Position numbers and translations under genes: made by a program. The notes beneath the pieces were generated by a model. That model was not told the origin of the DNA. It saw nothing but the letters and a program-made list of their open reading frames with translations, and made no database searches. Below are positions 8,405 through 17,437 of a stretch of DNA of 64,000 nt, piece after piece. Positions within the stretch are counted from its first letter, which is position 1, and each line of letters opens with the position of its first letter. Source of the DNA: Leclercia adecarboxylata (GTDB lineage Bacteria; Pseudomonadota; Gammaproteobacteria; Enterobacterales; Enterobacteriaceae); assembly GCA_901472455.1 (NCBI GenBank), contig LR590464.1, positions 3,844,001 through 3,908,000 on the forward strand, given 5' to 3'.

Positions 8405-9246
8405 TGCACTCCTTCCGGTTTGTTCGCGTCCAGTACCGCGAGCGCTTTTTGCCACTCGTCAGCGTCCACGCGTATGAAATGGTTCTTGTCGCGCTGCTCA
8501 AGGAAGGGCACGCCCTTGCCCATCAGGGTGTCGCACAGGATGACGCGCGGCTGGCTCTCCGGATAGCGCTTCGCGTTATCAAAGGCCGCGACCAGAGATG
8601 GCACGTCATTACCGTTGACCCGCTGCACGTACCAGCCGAACGAGGTCCACTTATCCTCCAGCGGCTCAAAGCCGAGGATTTTGTGCGAGTTGCCGTCGGC
8701 CTGCTGACGGTTGATATCCACCAGCACGATCAGGTTCGACAGGCCGTAATGGGCGGCAGACATCGCCGCCTCCCAGGTAGACCCCTCATCCAGCTCGCCG
8801 TCGGACATGGAGTTGATCACCCAGGCTGCACTGTTTTTATGCTTCAGCCCCAGGGCCATACCCACGCCGATGCTCAAGCCCTGTCCCAGCGAGCCGCCGG
8901 AGATCTCCATGCCCGGCGTGTAGGTCGCCATACCGGACATCGGCAGACGGCTGTCGTCCGACCCGTAGGTCTCCAGCTCCTCTTCAGGAATAATCCCCGC
9001 CTCGATCAGCGCCGCATAACAGGCGATGGCGTAGTGCCCGTGGGAGAGCAGAAAGCGGTCGCGTCCTTCCCATTCGGGTTCGTCGGGTTTGATGGACATG
9101 CCGTGGGCAAAAGCGGTGGCCAGCACATCTGCATAGCCCAGCGCCTGGCCGATATAACCCTGCCCCTGCACTTCCCCCATCCGCAGCGCATAGCGGCGAA
9201 TGCGCCAGGCGGCAGCGGCGACCTGTTGTACTGTCGTATCAGTCAT
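8401..9246 (-). CDS. Transketolase-like protein, N-terminal subunit
   Basis: The 281-residue thiamine-diphosphate-binding subunit shows YIGQALGYADVLATAF, the HGHYAIACYAALIEAG region, LGQGLSIGVGMALG, and the TPP motif SDGELDEGSTWEA followed about 20 residues later by VLVDINRQQ (Mg/TPP ligand N). It needs the C-terminal subunit for activity. It is the third gene of the operon MFS, SDR, tktN, tktC on the minus strand, and only 12 bases separate it from the reconstructed SDR stop. The gene is intact. Confidence 0.88.
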   Translation of the reverse strand: MTDTTVQQVAAAAWRIRRYALRMGEVQGQGYIGQALGYADVLATAFAHGMSIKPDEPEWEGRDRFLLSHGHYAIACYAALIEAGIIPEEELETYGSDDSRLPMSGMATYTPGMEISGGSLGQGLSIGVGMALGLKHKNSAAWVINSMSDGELDEGSTWEAAMSAAHYGLSNLIVLVDINRQQADGNSHKILGFEPLEDKWTSFGWYVQRVNGNDVPSLVAAFDNAKRYPESQPRVILCDTLMGKGVPFLEQRDKNHFIRVDADEWQKALAVLDANKPEGVQ

Positions 9247-9258
9247 GTTGATGTCTCC

Positions 9259-10007
9259 TTAGTGGATCAGCATGCCGCGTTCACGTCGAGCGTGATGCCG
9301 GTGGAGTAGGAAGAGAGATCGCTGCCAGGAACAGCGCGGCCCGGGCAATATCCTGCGCATCGCCAAGACGGTTCAGCGGGATTGCCTGCCAGAATGGCGG
9401 TTTTCATCTCATCGGAGAGTTTGCCCGCGGTGATATCGGTCTGAATCAGTCCCGGGGTGATGCAGTTCACGCGCACGTTATCCGGCCCCAGCTCGCGCGC
9501 CATGGCTTTTGCCAGCCCCAGCACGCCCGCTTTTGCCGCGCTGTAGTGCGGCCCGCCGAAAATGCCGCCGCCGCGCTGGGCCGATACCGAGGAGATACAG
9601 ACGATACTGCCGGACTGCTGAGCGCGCATGGTGGGGATCACCGCCTGGGACATCAACAAGGTGCCACGCAGGCTCACGTCCAGTACCGCGTCATAGTTTT
9701 CGCGTTTAATATCCATCAGCTTGATGGGCTGGGTGATCCCGGCGTTATTCACCAGAATGTCGATACGTCCGTATTTACCCAGTACCTGCTCGATAGCGGC
9801 GTTAACCTGCTGCTCGTTGCTGACGTTTGCCGCCAGGCCCAGATGGGCTTCTCCCAGGCTCGCCGCAGCCGCCTGGCTGGCGTCGGCATTTAAATCAATA
9901 ATGACAACCTTTGCCCCCTGTTCGGCATATAATTTTGCGGTGGCAAAACCCAAACCGCGTACGGAGGCCGCGCCGGTAATAACGGCGACTTTATCTTTCA
10001 GTAGCAT
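9259..10007 (-). CDS. SDR-family oxidoreductase of the transketolase operon (frameshifted)
   Basis: This classical SDR of ~250 residues has MLLKDKVAVITGAASVRGLG (TGxxxGxG cofactor loop), ILVNNAG, the catalytic serine (IVCISSVS) and YSAAKAG (YxxxK) followed by PG. It most likely oxidises or reduces a sugar or polyol hydroxyl with NAD(P). The frame is lost near 9395, 9350 and 9285. The corrected C-terminus reads STGITLDVNGGMLIH and stops at 9259. The indels lie in short G/C runs and are probably sequencing errors. It is the second gene of the operon, after the transporter. Confidence 0.8.
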
Positions 10008-10043
10008 ATATTTACTCCATGATCGTGAGGGGTATTAAATTTA

Positions 10044-11382
10044 TTATTTCGGCTCTTCCAGCAGGAATATCACTAATAAACCGATGGCCGCGCAAATGCC
10101 GAAATAAATAAAGACGGAATTAAAACTTCCTGTTTTATCCAGCAGATAACCTGCCAGCATCGGTGAGACAAATCCGCCGAGATTGCCGCCGCTATTAATG
10201 ATCGACGCGGCAATGGGATAGGTTTTACTGTCCGCCACGGCCATTCCGTAGGCCGTAAAGGCGGGCCAGCCGATATTCAGACAGAGACCGACAAAAAAAG
10301 AGGCCGATGCAGACCGCCACGGTGCTTTGCGGAATATTGAGCATAATGATCATCATCACCACGGTGCTGATGGCGGTAAACATCATGGTCGGCTTGCGTC
10401 TGCGCCCCAGCAGCTTGTCCGAGACGTAGCCGCCGAAGATGGGCCCCGATGAACCCACCGATGCACGGCATGCTGGCGACCAGCCCCATACTCATAAAGG
10501 TAAAGCCCTTCTCTTTCACCAGATAGAGCGGGGATCCAGGTGAGCAGGCCGTAAAGTACGCTCACCATCATGAAGTAGGCCAGGCAGTCGCCCAGAATGT
10601 TCTTCGAGGTGAACAGCCCTTTTACCGTGCTTACCGGGGTGAGGTCGCGAACGCGGATCAGGCGGTCAAGCCAGCTAAAGCGCGGTGCGATGACAATATT
10701 TTTCCCGGCGGGAGGTGGCCGTCTCTTGCCCTTGAGTGATGGTTTCCAGCTCGGCCCGGGAGACAAAGGCGCTTTCACCGGGTTTGGTGCGTACCAGCAG
10801 ATACCAGACTACCGCGATAACCAGCCCCGGAATGGCGAAGGAGAAAAAGACCCAGCGCCAGCCCCAGGTCATGGCGATCCAGACCGGCCAGCGGTGGAAC
10901 AAAAATGGGCGCAAACATGGTTGCGGCGATATAGACGCCGGTGGCGGTGGCTTTCTCCTTCGGCGGGAACCAGTTGTTGGATGGTCGAGGCCAGCCCCAC
11001 CGGGCATGGCCCTTCCGTCAGCCCGAGGCCGAGACGAATAAACTTCAGCCCCAGTACCGATGTCGCCGTACCCATCAGCCAGGTGAAGGCAGAAAAGCCA
11101 AAAATGGAGAGCGCCACCCATACCGCGGATGCCTTTTTTGGCGATAAAAAAGCCCGCCGGGATTTGGCTGAGTGCATAGCCCAGAAAAAACATACTGGCG
11201 ATGGCACCGGCTTCGAAATTATTGATATGGAATTCGTCGATGATAAAGGGAAGTACGGCTCCGATATTTGTTCTGTCTGCATAATTAATGGCATACACAA
11301 TAAATATCAACGCCAGTACCACGAAGCGATAATTGGTTTTTTTGGTCGCTATGTAGGGGGTAGCTTGTTCTATACGAGACAT
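10044..11382 (-). CDS. MFS transporter, anion:cation symporter type (several frameshifts)
   Basis: About 430 residues are spread over several frames. They start MSRIEQATPYIATKKTNYRF, then a first helix (VVLALIFIVYAINYADRTNI), AGFFIAKKGIRG (the MFS loop 2-3 motif), and the final helices ending GLLVIFLLEEPK. INYADRTN near helix 1 is typical of the ACS subfamily, which carries hexuronates, glucarate and related acids. Breaks occur near 11130, 11000, 10900, 10700, 10540, 10440 and 10290. So many indels in an otherwise conserved sequence suggest assembly error, though decay cannot be excluded. It is the promoter-proximal gene of the transketolase operon, divergent from the LysR gene at 11664. Confidence 0.75.
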
Positions 11383-11663
11383 GTTTTACCTCATTATTCG
11401 AACAACGTGAGTCGTTTTAATTTCGTGTTCAACGTCAATATATCGGCTTGCATTTGAAACACCATGCAATAAAACTCATTTATTGCTGAGATAAATTTGA
11501 TTAGCGATATACGTCATAAAAATAACGCGGAAATTTGCCGGGATATAATGCGTAGAAAAATGTGGCGGGGATCATGTTTAATCCATTCAGCCCGAATAAC
11601 ATTGCTGGCACCAGGCCAGAATGCTATGTTTTTTTACCGCAACAGATTCAAGGAGAACGGGTT
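11383..11663. promoter_or_regulatory. Divergent promoter region of the transketolase operon and its LysR gene
   Basis: This 281-base AT-rich stretch between divergent starts contains partly symmetric GAAC...GTTC blocks around 11399-11430, the sort of site LysR regulators use. No promoter is clear enough to mark individually. The LysR start is preceded by AGGAGA at 11651. Confidence 0.45.
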
Positions 11664-12584
11664 ATGCCCGCGCAGGATCGCCAGACGCTACCCTTACCCT
11701 CGCTGCGAAATATTCAGTCATTCCTGGCGGTCGCCAATGCCTTGAGTATTCACCAGGCGGCCGAGCAACTTAACGTCACACCATCGGCGGTGAGCCATCA
11801 GATTGCGGCGCTGGAAGCCTGGCTGGGCAAAAAGCTGTTCATCCGCAGCGGCAAAGGCGTACTGCTTACGCAGACCGGGGAAAAGTACCTCCGTGACGTG
11901 TCGGCGGCCATGAGCGCGATTGGCCGCGCCACCGAGCAGGTGATGAAGGAAGCGGATAACCCAGTGCTGCGCATTCACTCTTCTCCCACTTTTGGCCTGA
12001 CATGGCTGCTGCGCCGTCTGGGCAAGTTTCGCGCGCACTATCCTGATATCACCGTTAACCTGACCTGCTCGTATGAAAACCTGCAGTTCGCCCGGGATAA
12101 CATCGATATCGATATTCGTCACGGCATCCCGGACTGGGACGCCTATCGGGTGATGACCATTAAAAACGATGCGCTGGTGGTGCTGGCCTCGCCGGACTAT
12201 CTGCGCGAGCACCCGGTCGCGTCACCGCAGGATCTCCTGCAACAGGCGTTGATTTCCTCCACCAGCACCCTGGTTAACTGGGAAAAATGGTTCGCGTGGC
12301 ACAACATCGACAGGCCCTGGCTCAACTTCAGCCTGAGCTTCGACCGTTCCTATATGAGCTTTGAAGCCGCCCGCATGGGGCTGGGGTTTATTCTGGAAAG
12401 TAAAATGATGGCCACCGACCACCTGAACGAAGGTTCGCTGGTAGAGGTGTTTCCCGCCGAGCCGGGTATCGCCATTAACGCGCATCATCTGGTGATGCCG
12501 CATATGAACGAGCGCAGCTGGAAGATCCAGCAGTTTGTCGAGTGGATTGACCGGGAGCTGCGATTATCGGGGTATCACCTGTAG
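11664..12584 (+). CDS. LysR-type regulator (GcvA-like), probable regulator of the transketolase operon
   Basis: This regulator of ~306 residues starts at the ATG after AGGAGA. The frame is open from 11562, but no better start exists there. The helix-turn-helix (SLRNIQSFLAVANALSIHQA, then NVTPSAVSHQIAALE) and the C-terminal domain (FGLTWLLRRLGKFRAHYPDI) match the GcvA/AmpR branch of LysR proteins. It is divergent from the MFS-SDR-transketolase operon, so it is the likely activator. The gene is intact. The effector is unknown. Confidence 0.85.
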   Translation: MPAQDRQTLPLPSLRNIQSFLAVANALSIHQAAEQLNVTPSAVSHQIAALEAWLGKKLFIRSGKGVLLTQTGEKYLRDVSAAMSAIGRATEQVMKEADNPVLRIHSSPTFGLTWLLRRLGKFRAHYPDITVNLTCSYENLQFARDNIDIDIRHGIPDWDAYRVMTIKNDALVVLASPDYLREHPVASPQDLLQQALISSTSTLVNWEKWFAWHNIDRPWLNFSLSFDRSYMSFEAARMGLGFILESKMMATDHLNEGSLVEVFPAEPGIAINAHHLVMPHMNERSWKIQQFVEWIDRELRLSGYHL

Positions 12585-12614
12585 CGACAATATGGCCTGT
12601 TGTCCTATTCCACA

Positions 12615-13079
12615 GGGAGGTCGCCTGTTCCCCTCACCCCAACCCTCTCCCCAAAGGGGAGAGGGGGCTGACCGTGCCAGTTTTTGTGTGGGGATCCCCC
12701 AGCCTACAGGGAGGTCGTATGTTTCCCCTCACCCCAACCCTCTCCCCAAAGGGGAGAGGGGGCTGACCGTGCCAGTTTTTTGTGGGGATCCCTCGGCCTA
12801 CAGGGAGGCCGCATGTTTCCCCTCACCCCAACCCTCTCCCCAAAGGGGAGAGGGGGCCGACCGTGCCCAGTTTTTTGTGGGGACCGCTTAGCCCACAGGG
12901 GAGGTGGCATGTTTCCCCTCACCCCAACCCTCTCCCAAAGGGGGAGAGGGAGCTGACCGTGCCAGTTTTTGTGTGAGGATCGCTTAGCCCACAGGGAGGT
13001 GGCATGTTCGGGCCCCTCACCCCAACCTCTCCCCAAAGGGGAGAGGGGGCCGACCGTGCTCATTTTTGTGTGGGGATCC
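12615..13079. repeat. Tandem array of five ~95 bp palindromic repeats
   Basis: Five head-to-tail units of 94-98 bases are seen. The core CCTCACCCCAACCCTCTCCC begins at 12632, 12727, 12821, 12917 and 13015, and each is followed by AAAGGGGAGAGGG. Every unit also carries a less conserved spacer (CCGTGCCAGTTTTT, then GTGGGGATC and CACAGGGAGG). The core forms a strong hairpin. Long frames across the array are artefacts of the GC-rich repeats. There is no gene here, and the array separates the convergent LysR and amidohydrolase genes. Confidence 0.9.
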
Positions 13080-14471
13080 TCAGCTCACCGTGCCCCAAAC
13101 GAGGTTGCCGTTATGGAAGGTGGCGGTACGCGGAGAAATGCGCGCCACCGCTTCGGCGGAACAGGAGGCATCCACCAGCACAAAGCTGGCGGCATCCTGG
13201 GCTTTCGGCCATACCCGCTCGCCGTTGTCGTTCAGCGGCAGCACGTCGCCGGTCGCTATCCCTAATGCGCGAGAAAGCGTCTGCTCGTTCGGGGCGAATA
13301 TAGAGCTGGGCATAGAGGTTGGCTTTTTCCAGCATGTCGCCGAGGCCATACGGCGGACCAGTGGTCGATCACGCTGTCGGTGCCGGTCATGGACAAATAC
13401 GCCTTTATCGCGCAGCTGCTTAAGCGGCATATGCAGGGTGCCAATTGGCACCGTGGAGGCGATAGTCACCTGCTGCGCTGCCATGCGGGTGGCGATCTCA
13501 TCCACCTGCTGCTCGTTCATCGTTGCCAGCGCAAAGGCGTGACTGATGGTCAGCTTGCCCTTCAGCTCGGGGTTTTCTCTACGGTCTGCACCATGTAGTT
13601 CACCGCCGCCACGCCCGCCGGGCTGGTTTCGTGCAGGTGGATATCCACCCCTTTGTCGTAATCCAGCGCAATCTGGAACATGAGGGTTGAGGGATTTCTC
13701 CATCGCGCCATCGACGCTGGTGGGATCCAGCCCGCCGACGTAGTGCGCCCCGGCCTGCATCGCTTCGCGCATCAGCTTTTCAGCGTTTGAAAGCAACAGG
13801 CCATGCTGCGGGAAGGCGACAATTTCACAATCGAAGCCAGGTTTACGCCGGGCCAGTACCGCCTGTAAATTTTCCAGGTTTTTCAGCCCGGAAACCGGTT
13901 CGATATTGCAGTGGCTGCGGGCGATGGTGGAGCCTTTCGACTGGATCAGATCGATTAACTTTTCTGCCCGCTCTTGGGTATAAGGCTGTAACTCTGGCAA
14001 CAGCTTCTGCTCAAGGCGGATCATATCCTGAATGGTGGTGCCCGCTGGACGGTTAAGCGAGCGCCACGGGCCGCCGTAGAAGGTTTTATCCAGATGGATG
14101 TGCATGTCGCGCATCGCCGGTAGCAGCAGCTTGCCGCCAGCATCGTAGTGCGGCAGCGTGGCGTCGGCGTGGCTGTTATTGTCCAGCAGCGCGGCGATTT
14201 TGCCGTCCTTGATCTCCAGCGTTTTCAGCTCGGTGCGGGTGCTGACGGCCACGTTGCCGTCAAAGTTAAACCCGGCCTCCAGCAGCACGTTGTCCAGATA
14301 GTAGTGTGTCGCGGTGATGTTCATCGGTTTGCCCGTCTCGCAGATCGGTTTCGCTGTGTCAGCAGCATACGCGACGGATCCGGTCGCGCCAAACAGGGCG
14401 CAGGCGGTGGCAGCAGTAGCGATTTTGCCGCTCTGGCTGAGAAACTCCCGGCGGCTTTTATCCTCTGTCAT
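13080..14471 (-). CDS. Tat-exported amidohydrolase, cytosine-deaminase-like (frameshifted)
   Basis: The N-terminus carries a twin-arginine signal (SRREFLSQSGKIATAATACA, with cleavage near AYAA), so the enzyme should be exported folded to the periplasm. The metal-dependent hydrolase fold follows: DMHIHLDKTFYGG (HxH metal ligands), ARSHCNIEP and VGGLDPTS. Later in other frames come HEHLHETS-type and SHAFAL blocks (metal histidine), and a C-terminus ending NLVWGTVS. The pattern resembles the cytosine deaminase branch. Frames break near 13690, 13580, 13400 and 13310. It is the last gene of the operon with carbamate kinase, so it may open or deaminate a cyclic ureide or pyrimidine-like ring. The substrate is inferred from context only. 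Confidence 0.7.
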   Translation of the reverse strand: MTEDKSRREFLSQSGKIATAATACALFGATGSVAYAADTAKPICETGKPMNITATHYYLDNVLLEAGFNFDGNVAVSTRTELKTLEIKDGKIAALLDNNSHADATLPHYDAGGKLLLPAMRDMHIHLDKTFYGGPWRSLNRPAGTTIQDMIRLEQKLLPELQPYTQERAEKLIDLIQSKGSTIARSHCNIEPVSGLKNLENLQAVLARRKPGFDCEIVAFPQHGLLLSNAEKLMREAMQAGAHYVGGLDPTSVDGAMEKSLNPHVPDCAGLRQRGGYPPARNQPGGRGGGELHGADRRENPELKGKLTISHAFALATMNEQQVDEIATRMAAQQVTIASTVPIGTLHMPLKQLRDKGVFVHDRHRQRDRPLVRRMASATCWKKPTSMPSSIFAPNEQTLSRALGIATGDVLPLNDNGERVWPKAQDAASFVLVDASCSAEAVARISPRTATFHNGNLVWGTVS

Positions 14472-14501
14472 TGTCTCTTCCTTTTACTTACCTATTCACA
14501 A

Positions 14502-14804
14502 CCAGCGGGCTGAAGCCCGCCGGAGTTAAGTCATAACACTCACAGCGGGCTGAAGCCGCCGGGGTTAAACCACAACACATGCCGCGAGCTGAAGCCCGCC
14601 GGAGTTGAGTCTCAACACACGCAGCGGGCTGAAGCCCGCCGGAGTTGAGTCTCAACACACGCAGCGGGCTGAAGCCCGCCGGGGTTAAACCACAACACAT
14701 GCCGCGAGCTGAAGCGCGCCGGAGTTGAGTCACACCACACGCAGCGGGCAGGAAGCCCGCCGAAGTTAAACTCAACACACTCAGCGGGCTGAAGCCCGCC
14801 GGGG
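14502..14804. repeat. Array of eight 40 bp hairpin repeats
   Basis: Eight tandem units begin at about 14503, 14543, 14583, 14622, 14662, 14702, 14742 and 14782. Each holds the hairpin GCGGGCTgaAGCCCGC plus CGGAGTTGAGT or CGGGGTTAAAC and CAACACAC. Two variants alternate: an AGCGGGCT stem and a CGCGAGCT stem followed by the ACACATG type. The array lies between the carbamate kinase and amidohydrolase genes, so it would be transcribed as a string of strong hairpins in the operon mRNA. The spacers are part of the repeat, so it is not a CRISPR. Confidence 0.9.
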
Positions 14805-15753
14805 TTAAGCCACAATATGGGTACCGTTTTCCCCGCGCAGCGCCGCGGGCAGGCAGTCCGGCGAGGTGATGATCACCCGCGTGCCGCCGTGGTGCAGAAA
14901 TGCCAGGCTGGCAACGATTTTCGGCAACATGCTGCCTGCCGGGAAGTGGCCCTCCTCCATGTAGCGCGTCATCTGCGCCACGTTCACCGTCTCCAGCGCC
15001 TGCTGGTTGGGTTTGCCGAAGTTAATGCACACTTTCTCCACGCCGGTGGTGATCACAAGCACATCGGCGCGGATCTCCCGGGCCAGCAGCGCGGTGGAGA
15101 GATCTTTGTCGATCACCGCATCCACGCTCTGGTAGTCGCCCTGTTCGGTACGCACTACGGGAATGCCGCCGCCGCCCGCGCCAATCACCACAAAGCCTTT
15201 TTGCGTAAGAGCCTTGATGGCGTCGGCTTCGACGATACGCACCGGCTGCGGCGAGGCCACCACGCGGCGGTATCCGCGGCCCGAATCCTCAACGAAATGC
15301 CAGTCGGGATGGGCCTGCTGAAGCGCGTCCCGCTGGGCTTCGCTGAAAAACGCGCCAATGGGTTTGGTGGGATGGGGTAAAGCCGGGATCGTTTTTATCC
15401 ACTTCCACCTGGGTGACCACCGTCACCGCCTTTTGCTCGCCGCGAGCGGCAAGGCGGTTGTTCAGCGCCTGCTGGATCAGGTAGCCGATCCCGCCCTGGG
15501 TATCGGCCACGCAGTTTGCCAGCGGGGTGAGCGGCAGTCCTTCCCGCTCGTGGGCAATTTCGGCCCGGCGCAGATCCAGCCCCACCTGGGGACCGTTGCC
15601 GTGGGTAAGCACGATGTCATAGTCGGAGGCCAACATTTCCAGCACCGACTCCGCGACCGCTTTCACCGCCTGCGCCTGGTGTTCAATCGACTGGCTGGCG
15701 TTATCTTTGATAATGCTGTTGCCGCCGATGGCGACGACCATGAGTTGTTTCAT
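14805..15753 (-). CDS. arcC: Carbamate kinase (frameshifted)
   Basis: This ~315-residue amino-acid kinase starts MKQLMVVAIGGNSIIKDNAS. GGNS is the phosphate loop, LTHGNGPQVGLDLRRAEIAH is the substrate/ATP block, ANCVADTQGGIGYLIQQALN follows, and the C-terminal GAGGGGIPV and DKDLSTALLA complete the family. It makes ATP from carbamoyl phosphate and ADP, releasing carbamate. A frameshift near 15290-15375 separates the two halves, probably a homopolymer error. In the operon it would gain ATP from carbamoyl phosphate made by the FdrA/DUF1116 proteins, as the allantoin-cluster kinase does with its own transferase. The symbol is by family, and orthology to a particular arcC-like gene is not established. 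Confidence 0.85.
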
Positions 15754-15778
15754 ACGTTTTCCTTCGTAACGGTGCGGT

Positions 15779-15868
15779 CTGGGCCCCTCACCCCTGCCCT
15801 CTCCCCCTAGGGGAGAGGGTGTAATCGTTCCCTCTCCCCTATGGGGAGAGGGTTAGGGTGAGGGGTCG
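15779..15868. repeat. Pair of inverted intergenic palindromes
   Basis: Two palindromes of the CCCTCTCCCC...GGGGAGAGGG family face each other (CCCCTCACCCCTGCCCTCTC at the left, GAGGGTTAGGGTGAGGGG at the right), so the whole forms a large stem. They lie between the permease and carbamate kinase genes inside the operon and may modulate transcript stability or partial termination. Confidence 0.85.
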
Positions 15869-15871
15869 CTT

Positions 15872-17426
15872 TTAAGCTTCGGAAACTGGTGCCGCCGCGC
15901 TCGCCGCTTCGCGGCTATCCAGCACATGCTTCACCACAAACATGCCGCTCATCATCAGATAGGCCAGCACGAAGGTCAGGGAACTGCCTTCGGCGAAGCC
16001 GACCACCGGGGCGTGGATCACCCCGAACAGGGCCAGCAGCGCACCGACGGCGGCAGCGATGGCACCGCGCAGCGGTTTATTGATGATGGCGAAGATGGCG
16101 ATACAGCCCCACAGCATGCTGGCGAGGGGGGCACCGTTGCCGAGGTGCATCAACCCTTCGTAGTAAATCCCTTTGCTGTGCAGCACGTCAGTGCCGATTT
16201 TTGCCGCGTTGGTGCCCGCCGCCCCCATCACGCTGTTCATCATGGTCAGCGCCCAGTTGGCGATCCACGGGAACAGACAGATAAAGATAACGGGCACCTC
16301 CACTTTGGGCGTTTCCCTCACCACCTGGTTGGCGGTGACCACCCCGATAAAGACCAGAATCGGCACGATGGCGGTCATCGGGATGATGGCGAGCATAAAG
16401 GCCCCCAGCCCGAACAGCGGCACGATGAACATGGTCACACCGGAGGCCAGCGTATAACCGATGCTCGCCCCCCATCGCTTTCCAGCCCGCGTGGCCGACG
16501 TAGACCGTTCACCGGGAACGGGTTTACCCATCAGGCAGCCCAGCATGGAGGGCCAGACCGTTGGCCAGCATCACCTTGCGGGTCGGGTACTCATCTCCCG
16601 CTGCGTGGGCGCTCTCGATGTTTTCCAGGTCAAAGATGTAGTTCGCCAGCCCCAGCGGAACCGCCGACGCCAGATACGGCAGCGCGTGCGGGCAGCCCCT
16701 GCATAAAGCTGTCGATATGCACTTCCGGCGGGTTAAAGCCGAAGGAGGACATCGAGGGCTTTGATCGCCTCCGGGCTTTGCAGGCCGGAGATCCACGCCA
16801 GTGCCGTACCGGCGATCAGCAGAAGCAGACCGGTGGGGATGCGGGCGAAGATCGGCTTTTTGCCAAACCAGTTGATGAAGATCAGCAGCAGCACGATGAA
16901 CGACACGGTCGGCGCTTCGAACCGCCTGCAGCATCGGGTTCAATCGCCAGCAGCAGCAAACCTAAACCAGATAAGCACGACAACAGCACGGTACGGGGGA
17001 TCATCTTGCGGATGGTTTCGCCGAGGAAGGAACCGCCCCGCGAGGATCCATCGCCTCCACGAAGCACCACACCAGGCCGATCTGGATGGCGAAATCGGCA
17101 TCGCCGGTCTGCTGATAGACCGGCATCAGCACCAGAAAGGTGACGGTGAAAATCGACGGGGCGCTCGGCCCCGACGGCAGTGCGGTCACGTCGTTACGCC
17201 CGGTCTGGCGCGCCATCTGCAGGCCAAACCACGCATAACAGACGCTCGCCACCAGTACCGCCAGCCCGAAGGCTGGCGCAATACGGCCATAAACAATCTC
17301 TTTCGGGATGCCGACGACAAAAATGAGCAGCCCCATCATGGTCAGCAGGTTCGTCAGGTTGTTGGTCATCAACCCGAAGTACGCCGCCCAGTCACCTCTT
17401 TTCCACTCCAGTTTCATGCTTTTCAT
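15872..17426 (-). CDS. Purine/pyrimidine-type permease, NCS2-like (frameshifted)
   Basis: A membrane protein of ~510 residues starts MKSMKLEWKRGDWAAYFGLM and has a dozen or more hydrophobic segments, including TNLLTMMGLLIFVVGIPKEI, GFALAVLVASVCYAWFG-like and VFIGVVTANQVVRETPKVEV. The overall pattern is that of xanthine/uracil-type (NCS2-like) permeases. Frames break near 17030, 16930, 16740, 16700 and 16540. It probably imports the heterocyclic or ureide substrate of the operon. The start is 12 bases after the DUF1116 gene stop. Confidence 0.7.
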
Positions 17427-17437
17427 GGATGCTTACC

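Noticed and set aside
5732..9246. Long open frames opposite the LysR and transketolase genes
   Set aside because: They are antisense frames of GC-rich coding DNA without family patterns, and the opposing genes are intact and recognisable.
12535..13303. Several overlapping open frames of 60-120 codons
   Set aside because: They are translations of the GC-rich 95-bp repeats (PSPQPSPQRGEG-type peptides) in several frames on both strands, with no ribosome binding sites.
12615..14804. Regularly spaced repeats resembling CRISPR arrays
   Set aside because: The sequences between repeats are themselves repeated, not variable spacers. Unit lengths are 95 and 40 bp, and no cas genes are nearby.
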